Shown here: positions 21,819-32,074 of the stretch, in pieces | How positions within the stretch are numbered: position 1 is the first letter of the stretch | Layout: every line of letters begins with the position of its first letter | Assembly: GCA_905221605.1 (NCBI GenBank) | Contig: CAJNDS010002168.1 | Span: forward strand, 1,084,947-1,135,930 | DNA from: Symbiodinium natans | Lineage: Eukaryota; Sar; Dinophyceae; Suessiales; Symbiodiniaceae | Reading direction: 5' to 3' | DNA length: 50,984 nucleotides | Position numbers and translations under genes: made by a program | The notes under the pieces: generated by a model | Databases searched by the model: none | Seen by the model: the letters and a program-made list of their open reading frames with translations, nothing else | What the model was told of the DNA's origin: nothing

Positions 21819-21937
21819 ACCCCCAAACCCTAAACCCTACTAAACCCTTAACCCCAACCCTGAACTCTGAAGCCTAAACCCTAAGCCCTAAACCCCCCTA
21901 AAACCGAAACCCTACTAAACCCCGAGACGTTTCTGAG

Positions 21938-23033
21938 TGCGCTCTGTCCGAAATCCCATCCCACGCAGGGAGGTGGACGCGTTGCCGTCAGATCTCACCT
22001 TGCCTCGGATGAATCTCTGGAGGCGCCTGTCAGGGGCCTGTGCATGGGGTTTAGGGTTTAAGGGTGTAGGGCTTAGGGTTTAAGGTGTAGGGTTCAGCAT
22101 CTCAAGTTCAAGCATTCACTAGTTTAGCAGCTTTTCAGGCGCTCGGAAAGTGCCCACCGACCCAGAGCATCCCATTCCATTAAGACATGAAAAAAAACCA
22201 AACCCTAAGCCCTAAGCCCTAAACTCTAGATGCTCGGCCCTGAAGCCCTGGACCTTGTAGTGACCTTGCCCGCTATTTTTTTATGACAAAGAGCATGACA
22301 GCTTTCCTTCCCTCCTGGGGTTTCGGGTTAAGGGTTAAGGGTTTAGGGTTACAAAGCTTCGGGCAGGCCTAAAGGGGCTATAAGTACGGCAACTAGATAA
22401 GTAATCATGACCCCATTTAGGATACTTAGAGCCCTACTTTTTGAAATCCATGAACTTTCAAGGAGTCGCGACACCCTAAATCCTGTTCACGCTCCACCTC
22501 TCTCTGCCTCAAATCCTGTTGATCGTTTTTCCCTGGAAAGTGCCATCCTTGGGGACGCAGGGTTTAGGGTTTAGGGTTTAGGGTTTAGGGTTTAGGGTTT
22601 AGGGCTTAGGGTTTCGGGTTCAGGGTTTAGGGTTTAGGGAAAGGGTTCCTACTTAGGGTATAGGGTTGGCCCATAGGGCATATGAATATCGTATCAACTA
22701 TGGGGCTCATATTGGTCCTCAGGATCTTGGTGTGTGAGGCTTGACCTGTGAAACGGTAGAGCATGTAGAGTTGAGGGGGTTAGGGGATCGTGGATCCCCC
22801 GAACCTAAACCCTAAACCCAAAACCCCAAACCCTAAACCCTAAACCCTAAGCCCTAAACCCTAAACCCTAAACCCGCAACTCTAAACAGCCCCCCTCGCC
22901 TCCCTAGCTCCAGGCACATCTATCCATCGGAAAGCTTTGCCTGGCACCCAGAGTTTACCACTTGCTTCAGAAACAAGATCACGGTCCCTGTATTGCTCGT
23001 GTAGGGAAGCATATCATGCAGTTTTGGGCTTAG
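21938..23033 (+). CDS. Multi-exon gene model with TTTAGGG introns
   Basis: Exon 21938-22048 reads ALCPKSHPTQGGGRVAVRSH... and ends GG|GTTTAGG. Exon 22131-about 22190 joins in phase (GG+C) and reads FSGARKVPTDPEHPIPLRHE. Exon 22466-about 22561 reads RDTLNPVHAPPLSASNPVDR.... Exon 22908-23033 follows CCCCCCTCGCCTCCCTAG and reads LQAHLSIGKLCLAPRVYHLL... for 41 codons to TAG. A short block at 22292 (HDSFPSLLG) may be another exon. The intron ending before 22466 belongs to a dispersed intron family. Confidence 0.5.
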
Positions 23034-23232
23034 GGTTTTGGGTTTAGGGTTTAGGGTTTCGGGTTTAAGCATTTAGTAGGAGTTTGCTGGAGGCTGATGG
23101 CCCTCCCTGACTGATGTGCCGCCTTCGTTCGCCTCGTTTAGGGTTTTAGGGTTTAGGGTTTAGGGTTTAGGGTTTAGGGAACCCTAAACCCTACACCCTC
23201 AGCCCGACACGTTCATCCGTCAACTTAGCAAG

Positions 23233-23416
23233 TCGGGCCCTGATTTCAGGAAAATGTAAGGTCCAGGGTTTAGGGTTTAGGGTTTAGGGGGCCCTTATCA
23301 CAGAAGCCTCAGTGACCAGCGCGGCATCCACCTTTGTGCAAGATGAACGCTCCTGCGTAGGCCAGTGCCTCGCAAAGGAGCCCTCTCCCCCTGTGCCGCC
23401 AACGACCTGCATTTGA
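23233..23416 (+). CDS. Two exons, the second terminal
   Basis: Exon 23233-23255 ends at the consensus donor GTAAGG. A 48-bp TTTAGGG intron ends CCCTTATCACAG. Exon 23304-23416 reads ASVTSAASTFVQDERSCVGQ... to TGA. The phase agrees if the first exon is read RALISGK. The 5' part of the gene was not located. Hairpin and AT-rich DNA follow. Confidence 0.45.
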
Positions 23417-23424
23417 ATGTATTG

Positions 23425-23533
23425 TTATATGGGCATTTCCCAAAATAGGGGGTATCCCGTTTATACCCCAAATAGAATAGATCCCCTTAAAGGGACCTCG
23501 AAAAGGACCCCTATTTTGGAAACTCCCATATTG
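23425..23533. mobile_element. MITE-like hairpin, about 108 bp
   Basis: Imperfect inverted arms of about 26 bp, left ATATGGGCATTTCCCAAAAT and right the complement of AATATGGGAGTTTCCAAAAT, enclose about 55 bp. There is no coding content. The element lies just 3' of a terminal exon. Confidence 0.7.
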
Positions 23534-23539
23534 TGATGT

Positions 23540-23900
23540 ACTTACAGATGTGTACTCTTGTGTTTTTTTGTGTTTTTGTATTATTGTATTATTGCATTAT
23601 TGTGTTATTGTATGATTGTATGATTGTATGATTGTATTGTTGTAGAATTCTAGTATTGCAGTATTGCATCATTGCTTTATTGCAGTATTGCATTATTGTG
23701 ATATTGTACTATTTTTCCATTCTTCCACTATTCCATAATTCCATTATTCCATTGTTCTAGTGGTCGATTATTGTACATCATACAATATGAGAATATTGAA
23801 ATATTGTTATATTGCAACATTATCATGATGGCATTCTGTATTCTTATGTGCTTGTATCAGTACATTGTTATACTGTACTGCCAGAACATACATATATATA
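23540..23900. repeat. Degenerate AT-rich octamer tract
   Basis: Loose repeats of TTGTATTA and related 8-bp words, then a (TA)n run at 23890-23908. No gene is seen. Confidence 0.8.
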
Positions 23901-24050
23901 TATATATAGATATCTGTGGACCCTAAACCCTAAACCCTAAACCCTAAAACCTAAACCGTACACCCTAAACCCTAAACCCTAAACCCAAAGCCCTAAGCCC
24001 TAAGCCCTAAACCCTAAACCCTTCATGATATTTTTCTTTTGGTACATCAG

Positions 24051-24168
24051 GTTGTCGAATCAGCTTGTGATGAGGTCCACGAGCGCGAACAGGAGCTCTT
24101 CAAGTGCCCCTCCCGGGCTCCTGCCGCTTTGGATCTTGCGAGTTGCATAGGAGCCACTGCCGCAGTTG
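24051..24168 (+). CDS. Isolated exon, product unknown
   Basis: A clear acceptor (TATTTTTCTTTTGGTACATCAG, 24029-24050) opens a frame VVESACDEVHEREQELFKCP... that stays open into a TTTAGGG island. A likely donor is GCA|GTTGATCC near 24164. It is the last exon-like block before the gene-poor satellite region, so its partners may be missing or distant. Confidence 0.45.
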
Positions 24169-24245
24169 ATCCGCGGGGGTTTAGGGTTTAGGGTTTAGGG
24201 TTTAGGGTTTAGGGTTTAGGGGTTTAGGGATTAGGGTTGTTCCTT

Positions 24246-24356
24246 GGGATGTTCACCCTTATACCAGCAGTCCTTAATAGGACTTAGGGTTTACGGTCTA
24301 GGGTTTAGGGGGGATTCTAGTAGGGGGTACTATAATCCCTATTAAGGGCTGTGATT
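24246..24356. mobile_element. MITE-like element, family A copy 1, split by heptamers
   Basis: The left half GGGATGTTCACCCTTATACC (24246) and right half TACTATAATCCCTATTAAGG (24329) match the copies at 43441 and 45976. Between them lies heptamer-like sequence (24281-24313) that is absent from the other copies. Confidence 0.75.
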
Positions 24357-24771
24357 AATCTGTTTCCGGCCCAGCCTGTGCTGCAGATTGCCAAAGCATT
24401 CGCAGTTCCCCGCCCCTCCGCCCCTTTCCCCCCTCCTCCCTTTTCCCCCCCCCCCGTGGGTGGCTTAAATAGGGTTTATTTGGAAGCTGGCACTCGGGTT
24501 TTGTTATTACCAAACCCATTCCGACGAGGGTACGAGGCTGTCACGTGGGAAACTGGGAGTCTATGTCTTTTCGGGGTCGCCAGACATGTTCTTAGATTGG
24601 AAGAAAACTTGAACCCAAAAAACTTAGGGACCAGGGCTTGCGATTTGGCTCTTTGGAAGAAAACTTGAACCCAATATCTTAGGGACCAGGGCTTGATTTG
24701 GCTCTTTGGAGGAAAACTTGACGTTCCCACGAGGGCACGCTGCTGTCACGTAAGTCGTACTATCATGGCCT
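24357..24771. repeat. Spacer with direct repeats and inverted 56-bp units
   Basis: Positions 24467-24505 match one arm of the hairpin at 34421-34522. Direct repeats around ACGAGGG(T/C)ACG at 24519-24545 and 24727-24752 flank two copies of the 56-bp unit in the orientation opposite to the main array (24598-24722). No gene is supported. Confidence 0.8.
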
Positions 24772-25412
24772 CTTCTAACCTTGTTCTTGTCCCTCCCGCT
24801 TCTCTCCCCCTGACCCTGTCACTCCTTCTCTATATCTCCTCATTCTTTTTAAAGTGGTACGAATGAGAGGAACGCAACGTCCCCCCCCTGGAGGCACCCA
24901 GCATCAGCTTCCACCCCTTCCTGTTCTTCTCAGAAAAGAAAGAAAAAACAGAGCGAGAGAGAGAGAGAGAGAGAGAGAGTGAGTGCAGCGTGGGGCGGTC
25001 GTGGGGAAACCCCTTGTCCTCAAGCCCGCTGAAAAAGGGGGAAAAAAAGGAGCGCGAGAGGGGTGTGGAGAAGAGAGACGAGTGAGGAGCGAGAAGAAGG
25101 TGCAAACTCCCTTTTTTTCTTGTCTAAACAGAGAACGAGATAAGGGGAAAGCCAAGAGGCCCTCTCGCTCTCTCTCCCCCACGGTCTACGCTTCTCTCCA
25201 TGCCCTGCGTTGTCTCATTCCCTCTCTCCTTCTGCAAATCTCTTGGAAGCTGATGCTCCTTTTTTTGTGGGCAGGTGCCTCCAGGGGAGGACGCTGCCTT
25301 CATCTCATTCCGCCTTCCCGTACCACTTTAACAGAAAAATGAGGAGATAGAGAGAAAAAGAGACAGGGTCAGGGGGGAGAGAAGAAGGAGGGACAAGAAC
25401 AAGGTAGGAAGA
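24772..25412. repeat. 640-bp imperfect inverted repeat with (GA)n/(CT)n core
   Basis: Arm 24772-24913 is the near-complement of 25242-25412, matching over words such as CCTTGTTCTTGTCCCTCC, AAAGTGGTAC and GCATCAGCTTCC. The core holds a (GA)n run (24952-24980) and pyrimidine-rich sequence that reappears directly repeated at about 25508-25591. No coding content. Confidence 0.85.
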
Positions 25413-25667
25413 ACTTGTAAATTCCTCTTCTCTCTTCTCTTTTCCTCTTTCTTTTCCACAAGAAAGAAAATTATATGGACTTGAGAAAGGGGAAGCTAAG
25501 AGTCAAGAGACCCTTTCTCTCCCACGGTCTATGCTTCTCTCTCTATGCCTCGCCGTGTCTCACTCCCTCTCTGCTTCAGCAAATCTCTGCTTTGTAGTTC
25601 ACCCTCCTCCTCGTCTTCCAATTCTACAAGACATGCCGCCCATAAAAGCAAAAAGATGGAGAGAGCG

Positions 25668-25714
<47 letters not shown>

Positions 25715-28080
25715 ACGAGCGAGCGAACCGGAAGAAGAAAGGAACAAGGTAGGAAGACATGTAAACTCATCTTTAACAAGAAAAACTGATTGGGAGCATA
25801 AACTTGTCCAATTTTTTTGGAGGGCTGCGCCTGCGACTTGTCTTTTTGGGAGCACATTTTGCCAAAATCTTGGGGGGCGTGTTTTGGGAGCATCCCCTTC
25901 TCCAAAGTCTTAGGAAGACGGTGCTTGCGATTTGTCTTTTGGGAGCACAGAAAATCTTAAGTCTTCGGCCCGCTTTCTTTCAAAGGGTTCAAAAAAATGG
26001 AGGTCTCCGGTGTGGGTGTCCGTGAAAAGTAGGTCTTGTTACAGAAAAGAAAAACAGGACACCCTAATTTTGGATACATGTAACATCATTTCTTTCTTTT
26101 ATTGCCTCTTGCGCAAGGAACGACAGGAAGGCAACGGTGGAAAAAGGGGAGCGCCTTTCCTTCAAGTTTCCAAAATCGGAGTCTCTGGTGTGGGTGTCCT
26201 GTTAAGGTGGGTGGCTACAGAAAAGGAAGAAAAGGACACCCGAAACACTCTAAAAAACTTGGACAACCCTTTTCTACATGCTAAATTGTTTACTTTATAC
26301 CGAATGAAACGAACGAAAGTGAGAGAGGACAAAGAAGCACTTTTCTTTCAAGGTTCCAAAAACAAGATCTCCGGTGCGGGTGTGTATTTAATATTTCGCT
26401 ACAAAAAAGGAAAAGGACACCCGAAACACTCAAAAAAAACTTGGACACCCCTCTTTACATATTACATTAGATATTCATACTTAAATTAAAGCGTTCAGAA
26501 AATGAAACGAACGAAAGGTGAGAGTGAACAAAGAGCACCTTTTCTTTCAAGGTTTCGTGGGGTCATTTCTTTGCTCCAAACAGTCAAATCGCAAGCCCAG
26601 GTCCCTAAGATTTTGAGTTCAAGTTTTGCTCCAAAGAACATCAAAGAGCCAAATCGCAAGCCCTGCTCCCTAAAACTTTGGCTTCAAGCTTTGCTCCAAA
26701 ATCGCCAAATCGCAAGCCCTGCTCCCTAAAACTTTGGCTTCAAGTCTTGCTCCAAAAGGCCAAATGACAAGCCCTGGTCCCTGAAACTTTGGCTTCAAGT
26801 TTTCCTCCAAAAAGTCAGATCGCAAGCCCTGGTGCTTAAGATTTTGGGTTCAAGTTTTCCTCCAAAGAGTCAAAGCGCAAGCCCTGGTCCCTAAGATTGT
26901 GGGGTCATGTTTTGCTCCAAACAGCCAAATCGCAAGCCCTGGTCCCCAAAATTTTGGGTTCAATTTTTCTTCCAAAGAGACAAATCACAAGCCCTGGTCC
27001 CTAAGATTTTGGGTTCAATTTTTCTTCCAAAGAGCCAAATCACAAGCCCTGGTCCCTAAGATTTTGGGTTCAAGTCTTCCTCCAAAGAGCCAAATCGCAA
27101 GCCTTGGTCCCGCAGATTCTGGGTTCAAGCTTTCTCCAAAGAGCCAAATCGCAAGCTCTGGTCCCTAAGATTTTGGGTTCAAGTTTTCCTCCAAAGACCC
27201 AAATCTGGTCCCTAAGATTGCGGGCAAACCGGAAGCCTTGGTCCCTAAGATTTGGGGTTCAAGTTTTCCTCCAAAGAGCCAAATCACAAGCCCCGGCCCC
27301 TAAGATTTTGGGTTCCAGTTTTGCTCCAAAAAGCCAAATCGCAAGCCCTGGTCCCTAAGATTGTGGGTTCCAAGTAGTTTTCCTCCAAAGAGCCAAATCG
27401 CAAGCCCTGGTCCCTGAGATTGCGGGGTCATTCTTTGCTCCAATCAGTCAAATCGCAAGCCCTGGTCCCCAAATTTTGGGTTCAAGTTTTCCCCCAAAGA
27501 GCCAGTTCGCAAGCCCTGGTCCCCAAAATGTTCGGTTCAAGTTTTCCTCCAAAGAGTCACATCGCAAGCCCTGGTCCCTAAGATTTTGGCTTCAAAAAGC
27601 CAAATCGCAAGCCCTGGTCCATATGATGGTGGGTTCAATTTTTCCTCCAAAGAGCCAGATCGCAAGCCCTGGTCCCGAAAAACTTGGGTTCAAGTTTTCT
27701 TCCAAAGAGTCAAATCGCAAGCCCTGGTCCCGCAGATTGTGGGTTCAAGTTTTCCTCCAAAGAGCCACCCCAAATCTTAGGTACCAGGACTTGTGAATTT
27801 GACTCGTTGGAGCAAAGAATGACCCCACAATCTTAGGGACCAGGGCTTGCGATTTGTCTCTTTGGAGGAAAACTTGAACCCAACATTTTGGAGAGCAGGG
27901 CTTGCGATTTGGCTTTTTGGAGGAAAACTTGAACCTAACATCTTAGGGACCAAATCTTAGGGAGCAGGGCTTGCGATTTTGCCCCCCCAAATGTTGTTCC
28001 TACCCCTTTCCCGTTTTGTGTGGTATTTGCAGGACTTTTGCAGAGTGCCAAGGGGATCCCGGCAAATTTTGACCGGCAAT
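25310..28080. repeat. Large tandem duplication, copy 1 (2771 bp)
   Basis: CCGCCTTCCCGTACCACTTT begins both copies, at 25310 and 28081. Within a copy the order is: purine-rich segment, (GA)n run (25672-25708), three copies of a unit of about 180 bp (about 25975-26520), the 56-bp array, inverted 56-bp units, and a piece of the 88-bp repeat. Open frames shared by the two copies translate repeats and show no gene signature. Confidence 0.93.
26560..27990. repeat. 56-bp satellite array with orientation switch
   Basis: About 21 units of a sequence of 55-57 bp containing AAATCGCAAGCCCTGGTCCC and GGGTTCAAGTTTTCCTCC run forward to about 27775. At that point the array flips and three to four units follow in reverse complement. 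The matching array in the second copy (29330-30425) lacks about 320 bp. Confidence 0.93.
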
Positions 28081-28435
28081 CCGCCTTCCCGTACCACTTT
28101 AACAGAAAAATGAGGAGATAGAGAGAAAAAGAGACAGGGTCAGGGGGGAGAGAAGAAGGAGGGACAAGAACAAGGTAGGAAGAACATGTAAATTCCTCTT
28201 CTCTCTTCTCTTTTCCTCTTTCTTTTCCACAAGAAAGAAAATTAATATGGACTTGAGAAAGGGGAAGCTAAGAGTCAAGAGACCCTTTCTCTCCCACGGT
28301 CTATGCTTCTCTCTCTATGCCTCGCCGTGTCTCACTCCCTCTCTGCTTCAGCAAATCTCTGCTTTGTAGTTCACCCTCCTCCTCGTCTTCCAATTCTACA
28401 AGACATGCCGCCCATAAAAGCAAAAAGATGGAGAG

Positions 28436-28480
<45 letters not shown>

Positions 28481-30528
28481 GCGAGCGAACCGGAAGAAGA
28501 AAGGAACAAGGTAGGAAGACATGTAAACTCATCTTTAACAAGAAAAACTGATTGGGAGCATAAACTTGTCCAAATTTTTTGGAGGGCTGCGCCTGCGACT
28601 TGTCTTTTGGGAGCACATTTTGCCAAAATCTTGGGGGGCGTGTTTTGGGAGCATCCCCTTCTCCAAAATCTTAGGAAGACGGTGCTTGCGATTTGTCTTT
28701 TGGGAGCACAGAAAATCTTAAGTCTTCGGCCTGCTTTCTTTCAAAGGGTTCAAAAAAATGGAGGTCTCCGGTGTGGGTGTCCGTGAAAAGTAGGTCTTGT
28801 TACAGAAAAGAAAAACAGGACACCCTAATTTTGGATACATGTAATATCATTTCTTTCTTTTATTGCCTCTTGCGCAAGGAACGACAGGAAGGCAACGGTG
28901 GAAAAAGGGGAGCGCCTTTCCTTCAAGTTTCCAAAATCGGAGTCTCTGGTGTGGGTGTCCTGTTAAGGTGGGTGGCTACAGAAAAGGAAGAAAAGGACAC
29001 CCGAAACACTCTAAAAAACTTGGACAACCCTTTCTACATGCTAAATTATTTACTTTATACCGAATGAAACGAACGAAAGTGAGAGAGGACAAAGAAGCAC
29101 TTTTCTTTCAAGGTTTCCAAAAACAAGATCTCCGGCGCGGGTGTATATTTAATATTTCGCTACAAAAAAGGAAAAGGACACCCGAAACACTCAAAAAAAA
29201 CTTGGACACCCCTCTTTACATATTACATTAGATATTCATACTCAAATTAAAGCGTTCAGAAAATGAAACGAACGAAAGGTGAGAGTGAACAAAGAGCACC
29301 TTTTCTTTCAAGGTTTCGTGGGGTCATTTCTTTGCTCCAAACAGTCAAATCGCAAGCCCAGGTCCCTAAGATTTTGAGTTCAAGTTTTGCTCCAAAGAAC
29401 ATCAAAGAGCCAAATCGCAAGCCCTGCTCTCTAAAACGTTGGCTTCAAGTTTTGCTCCAAAAAACCAAATCGCAAGCCCTGCTCCCTAAAACTTTGGCTT
29501 CAAGTCTTGCTCCAAAAGGCCAAATGACAAGCCCTGGTCCCTGAAACTTTGGCTTCAAGTTTTCCTCCAAAAAGTCAGATCGCAAGCCCTGGTGCTTAAC
29601 ATTTTGGGTTCAAGTTTTCCTCCAAAGAGTCAAAGCGCAAGCCCTGGTCCCTAAGATTGTGGGGTCATGTTTTGCTCCAAACAGCCAAATCGCAAGCCCT
29701 GGTCCCCAAAATTTTGGGTTCAATTTTTCTTCCAAAGAGACAAATCACAAGCCCTGGTCCCTAAGATTTTGGGTTCAATTTTTCTTCCAAAGAGCCAAAT
29801 CACAAGCCCTGGTCCCTAAGATTTTGGGTTCAAGTCTTCCTCCAAAGAGCCAAATCGCAAGCCTTGGTCCCGCAGATGCTGGGTTCAAGCTTTCTCCAAA
29901 GAGCCAAATCGCAAGCTCTGGTCCCTAAGATTTTGGGTTCAAGTTTTCCTCAAAAGACCCAAATCTGGTCCCTAAGATTGCGGGCAAACCGGAAGCCCTG
30001 GTCCCTAAGATTTGGGGTTCAAGTTTTCCTCCAAAGAGCCAAATCACAAGCCCCGGCCCCTAAGATTTTGGCTTCCAGTTTGGCTTCAAAAAGCCAAATC
30101 GCAAGCCCTGGTCCACCTGGTCCCGAAAAACTTGGGTTCAAGTTTTCTTCCAAAGAGTCAAATCGCAAGCCCTGGTCCCGCAGATTGTGGGTTCAAGTTT
30201 TCCTCCAAAGAGCCACCCCAAATCTTAGGTACCAGGACTTGTGAATTTGACTCGTTGGAGCAAAGAATGACCCCACAATCTTAGGGACCAGGGCTTGCGA
30301 TTTGTCTCTTTGGAGGAAAACTTGAACCCAACATTTTGGAGAGCAGGGCTTGCGATTTGGCTTTTTGGAGGAAAACTTGAACCTAACATCTTAGGGACCA
30401 AATCTTAGGGAGCAGGGCTTGCGATTTTGCCCCCCCAAATGTTGTTCCTACCCCTTTCCCGTTTTGTGTGGTATTTGCAGGACTTTTGCAGAGTGCCAAG
30501 GGGATCCCGGCAAATTTTGACCGGCAAA
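28081..30528. repeat. Large tandem duplication, copy 2
   Basis: Near-identical to 25310-28080, with point changes, a shorter (GA)n run and a deletion of about 320 bp within the 56-bp array (breakpoint near 30113). It leads into the full 88-bp array, of which copy 1 retains only the first part. Confidence 0.92.
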
Positions 30529-30990
30529 TGTTGTTCCTACCCTTTCCCGTTTTGTGTGGTATTTGCAGGACTTTTCCAGGGCACCAAGGGGATCCCGGCA
30601 GATTTGGACCCGCGAAGTTGTTCCTACCCTTTCCCTGTTTGTGTGGTATTTGCAGGACTTTTCCAGGGCGCCAAGGGGATCCCGGCAAATTTTGACCGGC
30701 AAATGTTGTTCCTACCCTTTCCGGTTTTGTGTGGTATTTGCAGGCCATGTGCACGGTGCCAAGGGGATCCCGGCAAATTTTGACCCCCAAATGTTGTTCC
30801 TACCCTTTCCCGTTTTGTGTGGTATTTGCAGGACTTCTGCAGGGTGCCATGCAAGGGGATCCCGGCAAATTTTGACCGGCAAATTTTGTTCCTACCCTTT
30901 CCGGTTTTGTGTGGTATTTGCAGGCCATGTGCACGGTGCCAAGGGGATCCCGGCAAATTTTGACCTCTTAAATGTTGTTCCTACCCTTTC
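30437..30990. repeat. 88-bp tandem repeat, about 6.3 copies
   Basis: GTTGTTCCTACCC starts units at 30441, 30530, 30617, 30705, 30793, 30885 (variant) and 30974, giving periods of 87-92 bp. Each unit contains TTTGTGTGGTATTTGCAGG, which looks like an intron acceptor, followed by AAGGGGATCCCGGCAAATTT. Because the units are near multiples of three, frames stay open on both strands. Confidence 0.93.
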
Positions 30991-31019
30991 CGGGGTCTTC
31001 CCCCTGCTCGCCCCCTGGG

Positions 31020-31465
31020 GGCCTCATTTTTTTGGTTTTGAACGGCCACCACCACCACCACCACCACCAGACAATACCACAAAAGAAAAGCCCCATTTTG
31101 TTAACCTCATTTTTTGGTTTTGAACGGCCACCACGACCACCACCACCACCACCACCAGACAATACCACCAAAAAAAAAAAACATTTTGTTAACCTCATTT
31201 TTTGGTTTTGAACGACCACCACCACCACCACCAGACAATACCACCAAAAAAAGCCCCATGTTGTTAACCTCATTTTTTGTTTCAAACGGCAACCACCACC
31301 ACCACCACCAGACAATACCACCCAAAAATAACCCCATTTTGTTAACCTCATTTTTTGGTTTTGAACGGCCACCACCACCACCACCACCACCACCAGACAA
31401 TACCACAAAAGAAAAGCCCCATTTTGTTAACCTGATTTTTTTGGTTTCTAACGGCAACCACCACC
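31020..31465. repeat. 80-bp repeat with (CCA)n tracts, 6 copies
   Basis: TTTTGGTTTTGAACGGCC followed by a variable (CCA)n run, AGACAATACCAC and CCATTTTGTTAACCTCAT repeats at intervals of 74-88 bp. Variation comes from the CCA run. Polyhistidine frames are a by-product. A G-rich spacer (31500-31735), sharing CTGCTCGCCCCCTGGGG with 31006-31022, follows. Confidence 0.93.
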
Positions 31466-31734
31466 ACCCCCGCGAGGAGCACACCCTGCGAATGACGCAT
31501 GCTTATGCACTAAATTGAGAGGTTTAAGGGTTTGGGGATTTTTGGGTTTATGGGTCTAGTAGTTTCAGTTTATGAGGGGGGGGGGGGGCGTAGCGGGGGG
31601 GTCTCCCCCCTGCTCGCCCCCTGGGGGGCCTTGAGGGGAAGGGGGGAGCTCGAGGGGGGCAAGCCCTCGATCCAGAGGGTGCGGGGGGCGGAGCCCCCCG
31701 CGAACGGTGGTGAATATTTGAGTTTTTCAGACTG

Positions 31735-32072
31735 AAGATGATGGGAGATGATGGAGATGAAGAAGATGATGAAAGATGAGGAAGATGAAGAAGATGATGC
31801 AAGATGACGAAGATGATGAAGATGATGAAGAAGATGAAGGTGATGAAGATGATGAAGATGAACGAGCTGAGGGAGATGAAGCAGATGATGAAGATGAGGG
31901 AGATGAGGGAGATGAAGAAGATGATAAAGATGAAGATGATAGAGTTCAACGAGCTCAGCGAGATGAAAGAGATGAAGGAGATGATGAAGATGATGGAGAT
32001 GATGGAGATGATGAAGATGAAGGAAAAAAAGGATATTAAGGAGATGACGAAAAAGATGAAAATGATGATTCC
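31735..32072. repeat. (GAT/GAA)n trinucleotide tract
   Basis: Irregular GAT, GAA and GAG triplets over about 340 bp give acidic or Met/Lys-rich frames. No start context, splice signal or non-repetitive flank supports a gene. Confidence 0.9.
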
Positions 32073-32074
32073 CC

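Larger units (their letters stand above)
780..24240. repeat. Interspersed telomere-type heptamer islands, left block
   Basis: Roughly fifty islands of TTTAGGG or its complement CCCTAAA, from about 15 to 300 bp, alternate with unique blocks of 50-400 bp. Both orientations occur in similar number and often flip from one island to the next. Variants include CCCTAAG, CCCTGAA, CCCAAAA and CCCTACA. TTTAGGG is the telomere heptamer of plants and dinoflagellates, but nothing here caps an end. Most islands are best read as introns or parts of introns of plus-strand genes. Confidence 0.9.

Noticed and set aside
24830-25913. Serine/leucine-rich frames (SLSLSL) and Arg/Glu-rich frames
   Set aside because: Translation of (GA)n/(CT)n runs inside satellites.
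26502-30284. Frames with repeated KSQALVPKILGSSF
   Set aside because: Translation of the 56-bp satellite, present twice through the tandem duplication; no splice or start context.
26560-30990. CRISPR array
   Set aside because: The direct repeats have no unique spacers, change orientation and lie in a eukaryotic context without cas genes.
30968-31518. Polyhistidine and polyvaline/tryptophan frames
   Set aside because: Products of (CCA)n tracts on either strand.
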